A DNA stretch of 64,000 nt from Hymenobacter monticola. GTDB lineage: Bacteria > Bacteroidota > Bacteroidia > Cytophagales > Hymenobacteraceae. Within the stretch, counting starts at the first letter, position 1, and every line of letters starts with the position of its first letter. Made by a program: the position numbers and the translations under genes. The DNA lies in contig NZ_CP094534.1 of NCBI RefSeq assembly GCF_022811645.1, positions 2,418,001 through 2,482,000 of the forward strand, read 5' to 3'. The notes below the pieces were generated by a model. The model saw nothing but the letters and a program-made list of their open reading frames with translations, did no database searches and was not told the DNA's origin. Shown piece after piece: positions 1 to 9,075 of the stretch.

Positions 1-1671
<1,671 letters not shown>

Positions 1672-1723
1672 GTTTGGCGGGCGTTGCGCCTCAACGGAAT
1701 GCGTTGGGTGCGACTGATTTTAG

Positions 1724-1756
1724 AAGGCAGGCTTTCCGATTGGAAGGCCTGCCTTT
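1724..1756 (+). terminator. Rho-independent terminator after the prolyl oligopeptidase gene
   Basis: The arms AAGGCAGGC and GCCTGCCTT, extended by TTCC/GGAA, form a hairpin followed by TTTTGTGTTTT. It lies about 50 bases after the peptidase stop codon. Confidence 0.75.
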
Positions 1757-1849
1757 TGTGTTTTCAAGCCAACTTATGAGCTTGGGCAATGCGTAATAGG
1801 CCCATTAAATAGCGTAACGGCCACTCTGCCACGCGCCCAAAGCACGGCC

Positions 1850-2464
1850 ATGGATTCCTCATTCATACAAGAGTTTTTTCGCAACCCGGCCACGGTGGGC
1901 TCCCTAATACCCAGCTCGCGGGAGCTGACGGAAAAGGTGATGGCGCCCATCGATTTTGCCACGGCCCGGTGCATTGTGGAGTATGGCCCCGGCACGGGCG
2001 TGTTCACCGACGTCATCATCGGGCGCCGCCGGGCCGAAACCGTGGTGGTTCTGGTGGAGGTGAACCGGCGGTTTTGCCAGTTGCTGCGGGCGCGGTATTC
2101 CAGCCAGCCCAACGTACACGTGGTGCACGGCTCGGCCGATAAAACGGCGGATTACTTAGCCGCCATTGGCGCGCCGCCGGCTGATTATGTGGTGTGCGGG
2201 CTGCCGTTTTCGTCCTTGCCCCGGCGGCAGGGCTGGCGCATTCTGGAACACACCCGGCAGCTGCTCTTGCCCGCTGGCCAACTCATCCTCTTCCAGTATT
2301 CGCTGCAAAACCGCAAGCTGTTCGAGCGATTCTTCCAGCCGCTCGACCACGCCCACGTGCTCCTGAACCTGCCCCCGGCGCACGTGCTGGTGTACGCGCC
2401 CACCCCAGAGGCACCGGCATCAGTGCCGCACGCGGCCGCTGCGGATGAGGGCGCCACCCGCTAG
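1850..2464 (+). CDS. Small class I SAM-dependent methyltransferase, phospholipid/rRNA-type
   Basis: This 204-residue protein begins FIQEFFRNPATVGSLIPSS, a pattern seen in the small phospholipid N-methyltransferase / rRNA-dimethyladenosine-transferase-like group. Motif I of the SAM fold is EYGPGTGVFT (about residues 44-53). The acidic end of strand 2 is LVEVNRRF (about 68-75), and CGLPFSSLP (about 116-124) occupies the motif IV position. Membrane phospholipid methylation is possible, but the substrate cannot be read from sequence. The 3' end overlaps the converging DUF2243 gene by 45 bases, so the two transcripts would be antisense at their ends. The ATG start is the only one consistent with the N-terminal family pattern. 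Confidence 0.8.
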   Translation: MDSSFIQEFFRNPATVGSLIPSSRELTEKVMAPIDFATARCIVEYGPGTGVFTDVIIGRRRAETVVVLVEVNRRFCQLLRARYSSQPNVHVVHGSADKTADYLAAIGAPPADYVVCGLPFSSLPRRQGWRILEHTRQLLLPAGQLILFQYSLQNRKLFERFFQPLDHAHVLLNLPPAHVLVYAPTPEAPASVPHAAAADEGATR

Positions 2465-2902
2465 CACCAGCACCGCTCCGAAGCCCAGAAACGCCAGGTC
2501 GGCGGGCAGATGGTTGGCGGTGTATTCGTACACGTGGTGCAAGCCCAGCAACTCGTGGTCGATGATGCCTTCCACCACGTTGAACGCGCCCCAGCCCAGC
2601 AGCAGGGCGCCGAGCAGCGTGCGGCCCGAGTGCGGCACGTCGGGGCGGCCGGTGGCGGCCCACAGCAGCCCCAGTCCCACGGCCGTGAGCACCCACACGG
2701 CCGCGTGGAACACCCCGTCCCAGTACATATTCACCTTGGCGCGCACCAGCGTGTCGGGCGGCAGTTGGGCTGATAATAAGTTGTGCCACTGTAATATCTG
2801 GTGCAGCACAATGCCGTCGACGAAGCCGCCCAGGCCCGCGCCCAGCAGCAGGCCCGCCGCCAGCAGCGGTGTCCGGGTGAAACGGGCATTGGCAGGCATC
2901 AT
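2420..2902 (-). CDS. DUF2243-type integral membrane protein
   Basis: The 160-residue hydrophobic protein has about four membrane spans. It carries GFVDGIVLHQILQWH near the N-terminus and VVEGIIDHELLGLHHV in the second half, the histidine-containing signatures of DUF2243 (COG4329). The biochemical role is unknown; the conserved histidines in the membrane could bind a metal or heme, which is only inference. The chosen ATG (2902) overlaps the stop of the upstream small gene in an ATGA, indicating translational coupling. A second ATG follows immediately at 2899. It is the last of three coupled membrane-protein genes. Its 3' end overlaps the methyltransferase gene on the other strand. Confidence 0.8.
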   Translation of the reverse strand: MMPANARFTRTPLLAAGLLLGAGLGGFVDGIVLHQILQWHNLLSAQLPPDTLVRAKVNMYWDGVFHAAVWVLTAVGLGLLWAATGRPDVPHSGRTLLGALLLGWGAFNVVEGIIDHELLGLHHVYEYTANHLPADLAFLGFGAVLVLAGGALIRSGRVRH

Positions 2903-3120
2903 GCGCGGCGCTGGAAAAAGGGAAATCGAATGGATTTGGCAAAAAACAACGCCAGTCCGAGCGCCAGCAGCAAGGCCACGGGCAGCAGCACCAGCAGCAG
3001 GTTGGCCGAGTAGGCCGCGTTGTAAATGCCGGCCTGCACCTTGGGCCGGCACACGGCGCAGGCCCGCGCGGCCGACCCAGCCAGTAGCAGCAGCGAGAGC
3101 AGAAAAAGCCAGGTTCGCAT
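2899..3120 (-). CDS. Small exported/membrane protein with a CxxC motif
   Basis: I do not recognise this 73-residue protein. It has an N-terminal hydrophobic signal segment (residues about 1-20), then CAVCRPKVQAGIYN with a CxxC pair, a long hydrophobic span (about 41-61) and a basic tail. That layout puts the CxxC just outside the membrane, where it could bind a metal or take part in thiol chemistry; this is inference. Its ATG overlaps the previous stop as TGATG and its stop overlaps the next start as ATGA. It therefore sits in the middle of a translationally coupled trio. A longer upstream extension of the frame was rejected because the coupled ATG gives a clean signal peptide. Confidence 0.65.
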   Translation of the reverse strand: MRTWLFLLSLLLLAGSAARACAVCRPKVQAGIYNAAYSANLLLVLLPVALLLALGLALFFAKSIRFPFFQRRA

Positions 3121-3518
3121 CAGGCGTTGGCTTCGGGGCTGTTGATATCGCTCAGGCCATTGAGCACAATGGGCACCACGCCCCAGAAAATGGCCGCATA
3201 CTTCTCTGCCTTGGGCCGCCGCGGCAGCAGCAGGCTGAGAGCCAGAAACACTGGCCCGCCCACTTGCCCAATGCGCACGTGCTGGCGGAAGCTGAGGAGT
3301 GGCCACAGCCCCGTCGGAAACCGGGTGACGTTGCCCACCATGCCCTCACCCAGCGCATTCACCAGGATAATAGCTCCCGCGGGCTTGCTGCGCCGAAACG
3401 CCCAAGCCGCCATGCCCAGCATGAGGGGCAGGCAAAGGCGGTCAATAATGGCATGGGCGCGGGGCGAAATCAGGTCGGTGGCGCCGCGCGTTTGTACGGT
3501 TGAAGCAGTCGGTTTCAT
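3120..3518 (-). CDS. Predicted multi-span membrane protein of unknown function
   Basis: The 132-residue protein is first of the coupled trio. After a short polar N-terminus it has three to four hydrophobic stretches (for example LCLPLMLGMAAWAF, GAIILVNALGEGM, VFLALSLLLP and AIFWGVVPIVLNGL). The segments PRAHAIIDRL and NVTRFPTGLWPLLSFRQHV are the most distinctive loops. I cannot assign it to a family with confidence. Co-translation with a CxxC membrane protein and a DUF2243 protein suggests one membrane-associated function. Confidence 0.65.
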   Translation of the reverse strand: MKPTASTVQTRGATDLISPRAHAIIDRLCLPLMLGMAAWAFRRSKPAGAIILVNALGEGMVGNVTRFPTGLWPLLSFRQHVRIGQVGGPVFLALSLLLPRRPKAEKYAAIFWGVVPIVLNGLSDINSPEANA

Positions 3519-3619
3519 AGCAGGGCAGGGTGAAGCTTTCCTGTCCTACGTGTCGAAAACAGCTCCGTTGCTGGCAAACTGAGCCGTAGAGGTCATTTTT
3601 ATTTTTGCCGTTCGTTTGG

Positions 3620-5215
3620 CTAAGAGCTGCACGAGAGCGTAGCCGCGCCGGGCTTGTCGCGGGCCCAGTCGGGGCGCTTCGCTGCCAGGGCCTCGTGTTC
3701 GGGGTGCTCATCAAACGGCGTTTTGAGCACGTGCATCAGCCGTTCCAGTACCGACAAGTCCCCGGCCTCGGCTGCTTGGGCGGCTTGTTGGGCGAGGTAA
3801 TTGCGCAGCACATACTTCGGATTGGCGGCCAGCATACCTGCTCTAATGGCATCAGCGCTGGCTGTTTCCTGTCGCAGCCGGGCGGCGTAGCGATGCAGCC
3901 ATTTCAGCAGGTTCCGGTCCTCGTCGGGCGCTACGGAATAGGCCGCTTTCGCAATCAATTCCGCAAACAGCGCATCCTCATTACCCGACGCCGCCACCAA
4001 AGCGGGCGCTAGGTGCGAAAGCTGCCGGAAAAACCACGTCATGTCCATTTCCGGCTCCGACAATGCCTGGGGCAGCTCCTCCGTCAGGGCGCGGTCCTCG
4101 TCAGGGAATTGAGCAGTGAGGCCCAGCTTGCGCAGCATCAGCTCGTGCTGTGTATCGGCCAGCGTATTGGCGTACACATCGAGGCCGTTGCGCAGCAGCT
4201 GAGCATCGGGCAGCAGTGGGCCCAGCGCCTGGGCCAGGGCCATGAGGTTCCACATGGCCACGCGGGGCTGCTGGCCGAAAGCGTAGCGGCGCGAGCCGAA
4301 GTCGGTGGTGTTGGGCGTCCAGTCGGGGTCGTAGGGCTCCACCCAGCCGTAGGGGCCGTAGTCGATGGTGATGCCCAGAATGGACATGTTGTCGGTGTTC
4401 ATCACGCCGTGCACGAAGCCTACGCTCATCCAGTGCGCCACCATCACGGCCGTGCGCCGGGCCACTTCCTCAAACCAGCGCACGTAGGCGTCGGGCCCGG
4501 GTGCGCCCAGCTCGGGGTAGTGGTGGCGCAGGGTGTAGTCGGCCCGGGCGCGCAGGTTGTCGATTTCGCCCAGCGCCGCCATTATCTGGAAATTGCCGAA
4601 GCGAATGAACGTGGGCGCCACCCGCGCCACAATGGCGCCCGGCTCTTCCTGCGGGTTGCCGTTGTAAAACATGTCGCGCACCACCGCATCGCCGGTCGCC
4701 ACCAGGCTGAGCGCGCGCGTGGTGGGCACCCCCAGGGCGTGCATGGCCTCGCTGCACACAAACTCCCGCAACGACGAACGCAGCACCGCCCGCCCGTCGG
4801 CCCGGCGCGAGTAGGGGGTAGGCCCCGCGCCTTTCAGCTGAATCTCCCAAGGCGAGCCGTCCACCGCCCGCACCTGGCCCAGCGAGATAGCGCGGCCGTC
4901 GCCCAGCTGCCCTGCCCAGTTGCCGAACTGGTGCCCGCCGTAGCGCGCCGCAAACGGCTTCATGCTAGCCGTGACGAGGTTGCCGGCCAGGGCATCCACC
5001 GCCGGGCCTTGCTCGGCCGGCCTGGCTATGCCCAGGTACTCGCCCAACTCATCGGCCCAGGCCAACAGGCGCGGGGCTCGCACCGGCGTAGGCTGCACCA
5101 AGGAGTAGCAGTAGCCGGGCACCTGCCGCGAGCCTTTGTTGCCGGAGATTTCGCCCCGCAGCTCCTCAACAAACGGGTTTTCAAACGGGACTTGTTCTAG
5201 GGATGAACCACTCAT
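3620..5215 (-). CDS. selO: Protein adenylyltransferase SelO (YdiU family)
   Basis: The 531-residue protein matches the SelO/YdiU pseudokinase-fold family, which transfers AMP from ATP to Ser, Thr or Tyr of target proteins and is tied to redox stress responses. Visible family motifs are YGGHQFGNWAGQLGDGRA (about 92-109), KGAGPTPYSRRADGRAVLRS (128-147), SLREF (148-152), HGVMNTDNMS (269-278, active-site Asp/Asn region) and DYGPYGW (285-291). The ATG at 5215 (MSGSSLEQ) gives the usual family length; the frame continues upstream but that extension is low-quality sequence. The C-terminus ends in SCSS and has no sign of selenocysteine, as expected in bacteria. It appears to be a single-gene unit. 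Confidence 0.93.
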   Translation of the reverse strand: MSGSSLEQVPFENPFVEELRGEISGNKGSRQVPGYCYSLVQPTPVRAPRLLAWADELGEYLGIARPAEQGPAVDALAGNLVTASMKPFAARYGGHQFGNWAGQLGDGRAISLGQVRAVDGSPWEIQLKGAGPTPYSRRADGRAVLRSSLREFVCSEAMHALGVPTTRALSLVATGDAVVRDMFYNGNPQEEPGAIVARVAPTFIRFGNFQIMAALGEIDNLRARADYTLRHHYPELGAPGPDAYVRWFEEVARRTAVMVAHWMSVGFVHGVMNTDNMSILGITIDYGPYGWVEPYDPDWTPNTTDFGSRRYAFGQQPRVAMWNLMALAQALGPLLPDAQLLRNGLDVYANTLADTQHELMLRKLGLTAQFPDEDRALTEELPQALSEPEMDMTWFFRQLSHLAPALVAASGNEDALFAELIAKAAYSVAPDEDRNLLKWLHRYAARLRQETASADAIRAGMLAANPKYVLRNYLAQQAAQAAEAGDLSVLERLMHVLKTPFDEHPEHEALAAKRPDWARDKPGAATLSCSS

Positions 5216-5379
5216 GGCAGCACGGATTTTGGGTGACGGAACCATCACGCCACACCACCAACGGTGCGCGGACGGGCCATCTCCAAACGGCCCGGCGGCC
5301 CGCTTGTTTCGGCTGAGCTTAGCTACACAAGGCGCTACTGCCGCTGATGCTTGGCCATCAAGACGCTGCGAAAGAGGGA

Positions 5380-6303
5380 TTAAGACAGCGCCTGCGGCGC
5401 GGGCGAGCCGCCCGTGCCGGCTGGCCGCGTGCGGTCGTCGGGCAGGGGCACAAATTCGGCGTTGTCGTTGGGCGGCAGCACAATGCGGCCTGCTTTCCAG
5501 TCGGCTTTGGCCTGCTCTATCCGCTCGCGGCGCGACGACACGAAGTTCCACCAGATAAACCGCTCGCCCAGCGGCTCGCCGCCCAGCAGCATCAGCGTGC
5601 TCGGCTCCTGAGCCACCAGCACCGGGTCGAGGCCGGGCGTGAACACCAGCAGCTGGCCGGGCGTGTACACGCGGCCGTTCACTTCCACGCGGCCTTTGGC
5701 CACGTACGCGCCGCGCTCGGGGTAGCCGCGCGGCAGGCCGAAGCGCCCACCCGCCTCCAGCACCACGTGCAGGTAAAACAGCGGTGAATGGGTTTTAACG
5801 CCGTTTTTCAGCCCAAAAGCGTCGCCCGCAATCAGCCGCATCCACACGCCCGTATCGGTGAAAATGGGCAGCTCCTGCGGCTGGTAGTTGGCGAAGGTGG
5901 GCGCCTGCTCCTCGTCGGCTTCGGGCAGGGCCACCCAGGTTTGAATCATCTCCAGGGCGCCGCCGGCCAGCGCGGCTGGGTCCTCAAACCGCTCGGAGTG
6001 GGCAATGCCCGAGCCGGCCGTCATCCAGTTCACCTCGCCGGGCCGAATGACCTGCTCCACGCCCAGGCTGTCGCGGTGCGTCACCTGCCCGCCAAACAGG
6101 TAGCTCACCGTGCTCAGGCCGATGTGCGGGTGCGGCAGCACGTCGAGGCTGTGCATCTGAGCGGGGGCCACGTTCACCGGGCCGGCGTGGTCCATGAAGA
6201 TGAACGGGCCCAGCATGCGCCGCAGGCGGTAGGGGAGGATGCGCTGCACCGCAAACCCGGGCATGATGGCGGCCGGACGGGCGTCGATAACAAGGTCGAG
6301 CAT
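5380..6303 (-). CDS. Pirin family protein
   Basis: The 307-residue bicupin has all four metal ligands known from human pirin: His58 and His60 in PHPHIGLST, His102 and Glu104 in GIAHSERF. Bacterial pirins bind iron and some cleave quercetin; the substrate here is unknown. The C-terminal cupin contains GGEPLGERFIWWNFVSS, a conserved pirin_C segment. The start codon sits directly before a family-typical N-terminus. Pirin and SelO lie on the same strand with a 164-base gap, so joint transcription is possible but not shown. Confidence 0.92.
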   Translation of the reverse strand: MLDLVIDARPAAIMPGFAVQRILPYRLRRMLGPFIFMDHAGPVNVAPAQMHSLDVLPHPHIGLSTVSYLFGGQVTHRDSLGVEQVIRPGEVNWMTAGSGIAHSERFEDPAALAGGALEMIQTWVALPEADEEQAPTFANYQPQELPIFTDTGVWMRLIAGDAFGLKNGVKTHSPLFYLHVVLEAGGRFGLPRGYPERGAYVAKGRVEVNGRVYTPGQLLVFTPGLDPVLVAQEPSTLMLLGGEPLGERFIWWNFVSSRRERIEQAKADWKAGRIVLPPNDNAEFVPLPDDRTRPAGTGGSPAPQALS

Positions 6304-6415
6304 GGGATGGATTGACTATTGGGGGCGGAAATAAATGGCGCCTTCCGGCCGGGAAAAATAGTCAGAAATGGGCTGCTTCGCTATCGAAGAGGCTGAGGCT
6401 GCCCCATCATGGCCC

Positions 6416-6457
6416 ATAAAAAAAACGCGGGCACAAGCCAATGGCTCGTGCCCGCGT
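6416..6457 (-). terminator. Rho-independent terminator of the SusE/F-like T9SS gene
   Basis: Read on the minus strand, 15-base arms with one mismatch and a 3-base loop are followed by eight T residues. The hairpin starts 26 bases after the stop of the adjacent gene. Confidence 0.85.
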
Positions 6458-6483
6458 CGGAGCAATTGCTGGCAGGCAGAAGG

Positions 6484-7143
6484 TTATTCTACCACCAAGC
6501 GCGTGGTTTGGGCCACGTCGGCGGTTTCCAGGCGCAGCAGGTACAGGCCGGCGGCGATGCCGGTCAGCGGCAGGGCCTGGCCCTGGGCGCCCACACCCTG
6601 GCGAACCGGGGCAAACTGGCGCACCGTCTGGCCCAGCGTGTTTTGCAGCGTGAGGGTGGCCGTGCCGGCGGTGGGGAGGGTGTAGTTCACGTTGGCGGTG
6701 CCGCTGGCCGGGTTGGGGGCAATGGCGAGTTTCAGCACGGCGTCGTTGCTGTTTTTAGCGGCAGCGGCCACCGAGAACTGGTAGGCACCCGTCGAGCTGT
6801 TGAAGCGCACGGTGTAGCGGCCAGCGGTGGTGATGGGAATGTTGGGGCCGCCTTGCGTGCCCGTGCCGGTGGGGAACGTGTTGGCGCCCCAGTTCACCGT
6901 CCAGGCGTTGTCGGCGCGAAATTTTACTTCGCCCGCAGTCAGGTTCAGGGTAATGGTCCAGTCGTTGCCGGTCGCGGTGGTGCGGGTCATTGGCGTTGAG
7001 GCGTCCCAGCCGGTGGGGTTGGTGGCCGTAATGGGCGTAGCCGAGCCGATGATACCGACGGTGGTAATCGTTTGCGCCATCGCTGCCGCAGCCGAGAAGA
7101 AGAAGGCGAGCAAAAAGCTCAACTTAAGAGTAAAGTTTTGCAT
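6484..7143 (-). CDS. Exported SusE/SusF-like domain protein with T9SS type A sorting domain
   Basis: The 219-residue protein starts with a clear signal peptide ending near AMAQ (about residue 24). The middle region VGIIGSATP..GWDASTPMT..VKFRADNAW..WGAN..GRYTVRFN resembles the SusE/SusF starch-binding fold, used by Bacteroidota to hold glycans on the cell surface. The last about 75 residues (IAPNPASGTANVNYTL to LVVE) are a type IX secretion C-terminal sorting domain. It is therefore probably a surface-attached or secreted carbohydrate-binding protein; the ligand is inference. Unlike SusE/F in a classical locus, it is not next to susC/susD genes. The ATG at 7143 was chosen because it begins the signal peptide. 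Confidence 0.82.
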   Translation of the reverse strand: MQNFTLKLSFLLAFFFSAAAAMAQTITTVGIIGSATPITATNPTGWDASTPMTRTTATGNDWTITLNLTAGEVKFRADNAWTVNWGANTFPTGTGTQGGPNIPITTAGRYTVRFNSSTGAYQFSVAAAAKNSNDAVLKLAIAPNPASGTANVNYTLPTAGTATLTLQNTLGQTVRQFAPVRQGVGAQGQALPLTGIAAGLYLLRLETADVAQTTRLVVE

Positions 7144-7662
7144 GATTGTGGGATTTTGAAAAATGGTGGTTAAGAGATTATACCCCAAAATTAAAACGCT
7201 TTTGCCGGTTATTCACCAATCTGAATGCATTATTTACAAGAAAAAACGTTTGCTCATTAGCGCGCCGCCCAGACCAGGCTGCCGCGTCGCAGCGGAGTTT
7301 TTAATGGCAATAAATGGGGAAGTGGGCCGCGCTGCAGTTGGCGCGGCCAGGCTTGCTATTCCCATGCTGCCTGCGGTTTAGCAAGCCAACGCCTTTTTAG
7401 CGGGTTTAGGCCATGGGGCAGCATTTGGCGGATGCGTAATAGGGGGCTGGTTTCCTAAGTGGAATAGGAGTGGCATCCGAAAAATAAAAACAAACTTTGC
7501 GATACAAAGTTCTTTTGCTTTCTTTGCATTGTCATCGTCAACGCTGTCTTGCAGGGCCTTCCCTGTTGGGCGCGCTACCAGGCGCCGGCCATGGAGGTTG
7601 GCCATTGGCGCTACCTGTTTCCTACGGTTTTCAAAATTCTTTCACCTCAAACCCCTATTCTC
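7144..7662. other. 519-base intergenic region between divergent genes
   Basis: I see no credible gene here. The stretch is the divergent upstream region of the SusE/F-like gene and the membrane protein at 7663, and it holds the palindrome at 7493-7511. Confidence 0.6.
7493..7511. promoter_or_regulatory. Palindrome AACTTTG-N5-CAAAGTT, possible operator
   Basis: A perfect 7-base inverted repeat with a 5-base spacer lies about 150 bases upstream of the membrane/DoxX pair and is followed by TTCTTTTGCTTTCTTTGCA. The symmetry suggests a dimeric regulator site; the regulator is unknown. Confidence 0.4.
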
Positions 7663-8229
7663 ATGACTATTCTGCAAAGCATCACGCGCTTGGCGCTCGT
7701 GGTAACGCTTCTCCTCCTGATTCCGTTGGTAGCCATGCAATTCGACACGGGAGTGAATTGGTCGGCGTTCGACTTTATAGTAGCGGGCGGCCTGCTGTTT
7801 GGCGCCGGCCTCACGTTTGTGCTCATCGCGCGGAAGTGGCACAACACCGCGTACCGGCTGGGCGTGGGCGTGGCAGTGGCGGCGGGGCTGCTGCTGGTGT
7901 GGGCCAACCTGGCCGTGGGCCTGGTGGGCAGCGAAGACAACCCGGCCAACCTGCTCTACGGCGGGGTGCTTGCGGTGGCGCTCATCGGCGCTTTCGGGGC
8001 ACGTTTCCGGCCGGTGGGCATGTCGCGGGCCATGTTTGGGGCGGGCCTCACCTACGTGCTGGTCACGGCCATTGCGCTGTTTGTGTGGAAACCCACCGGC
8101 GCGGCCGCCGAGCCCTCGGTGCACCTGCTGAATGTGCTGGTCGCGAATGGCGTTTTTGCCGCCCTTTGGGTGGTGGCCGGGCTGCTGTTTCGGCGCGCCG
8201 GCGCGAGCACAAACCACCAATTGGCTTAA
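7663..8229 (+). CDS. Predicted membrane protein, about six spans, unknown function
   Basis: The 188-residue protein is almost entirely hydrophobic, with spans starting at LALVVTLLLLIPLVAMQF, FIVAGGLLFGAGLTFVLIA, GVAVAAGLLLVWANLAVGLV, LLYGGVLAVALIGAF, AGLTYVLVTAIALFVW and VFAALWVVAGLLF. The motif GSEDNPANLLYGG between spans is a recognisable loop, but I cannot name a family with certainty. The ATG at 7663 begins right before the first span. The DoxX-like gene follows after 69 bases on the same strand, so the pair may form an operon under the palindrome-bearing upstream region. Confidence 0.7.
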   Translation: MTILQSITRLALVVTLLLLIPLVAMQFDTGVNWSAFDFIVAGGLLFGAGLTFVLIARKWHNTAYRLGVGVAVAAGLLLVWANLAVGLVGSEDNPANLLYGGVLAVALIGAFGARFRPVGMSRAMFGAGLTYVLVTAIALFVWKPTGAAAEPSVHLLNVLVANGVFAALWVVAGLLFRRAGASTNHQLA

Positions 8230-8298
8230 CTGAAAAAGCGTTGGCGCGGGCCGTGCCCACGGTGCGGCCACCGGCCCCGCGCCTCGTTTTTGACCCTC

Positions 8299-9018
8299 AT
8301 GTCCTTTTTAGCTACGCTCGACCGCCTGCACGCGCAGGCCACGCACAACCGCTGGCTGCGGTATTTTGCGACGTTCTGCCGGGTGGCGCTGGCGGCGGGG
8401 TTTCTGCCGTCGGGGTTCGTGAAAATAATGGGGGAGCGGTTCACTTCCCTGTCCGACAATCAACCCATGGGGCATTACCTCGAAGCCCTGTCGCACACCG
8501 GCTACTACTACACCTACATCGGCATTGCCCAGATGACAGCGGCCGTTTTGCTGCTCATTCCGGGCACGGCCGTGCTGGGAGCGGTGCTGTACTTCCCCAT
8601 TATCCTCAATATTTGCATCCTGTCGTTGGCGGTGCGGTTTGAGGGTTCGCTCCTCACTTCGCCGTTGATGGTGGTAGCCAATGTGTTTCTGCTTTGCTGG
8701 TACTACGACCGGCTGAAATACCTGCTGCCCTTCAGCCCTCCGCCCGCAGCCGTAGCATTGGCCGTGCCGGAGCGCATCAGCCAGAAATTTCCCAAAGCCT
8801 TCTTTGCCGGGTCGGTGGCCCTGGTGGCGCTCGTAGTACTGCTGACCCGCTTGTTTGACGTGATGCCGCGCAATACGCTGGCCGATTGCCGGTCGCAATT
8901 CAAAGGCACTCGCCGGACCGAGGCCGGCGCCGCGTTTTGCGACTGCATTCACCAACAGGGCCAGCCACTCGACCAAGCCCTCGACGCCTACCGCAAAGCC
9001 CCCGACGACGCCCGTTAA
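8299..9018 (+). CDS. DoxX-like membrane protein with a C-terminal cysteine-bearing tail
   Basis: The 239-residue protein has a four-span DoxX-like core. RVALAAGFLPSGFVKIMGERF is the typical first segment, followed by MTAAVLLLIPGTAVLGAVL, ILNICILSLAVRFEG and MVVANVFLLCWYYDRL. A fifth span (FFAGSVALVALVVLLTRLF) leads into a soluble tail of about 45 residues with three cysteines (DCRSQ and AFCDCIHQQ). DoxX proteins are linked to membrane redox and oxidative stress. The tail is not part of the standard domain and is a notable addition. The ATG at 8299 is preferred over an upstream in-frame TTG at 8290. Confidence 0.72.
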   Translation: MSFLATLDRLHAQATHNRWLRYFATFCRVALAAGFLPSGFVKIMGERFTSLSDNQPMGHYLEALSHTGYYYTYIGIAQMTAAVLLLIPGTAVLGAVLYFPIILNICILSLAVRFEGSLLTSPLMVVANVFLLCWYYDRLKYLLPFSPPPAAVALAVPERISQKFPKAFFAGSVALVALVVLLTRLFDVMPRNTLADCRSQFKGTRRTEAGAAFCDCIHQQGQPLDQALDAYRKAPDDAR

Positions 9019-9075
9019 GTTTCGCCGCGTCGGCGCCAGGCCATGGGGCATTGAACAAGCTGCGCAGCCACTGGC

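Noticed and set aside
5216..5551. N-terminal extension of SelO.
   Set aside because: The extra 112 codons are Arg/Ala-rich with no family match; the ATG at 5215 gives the usual SelO length.
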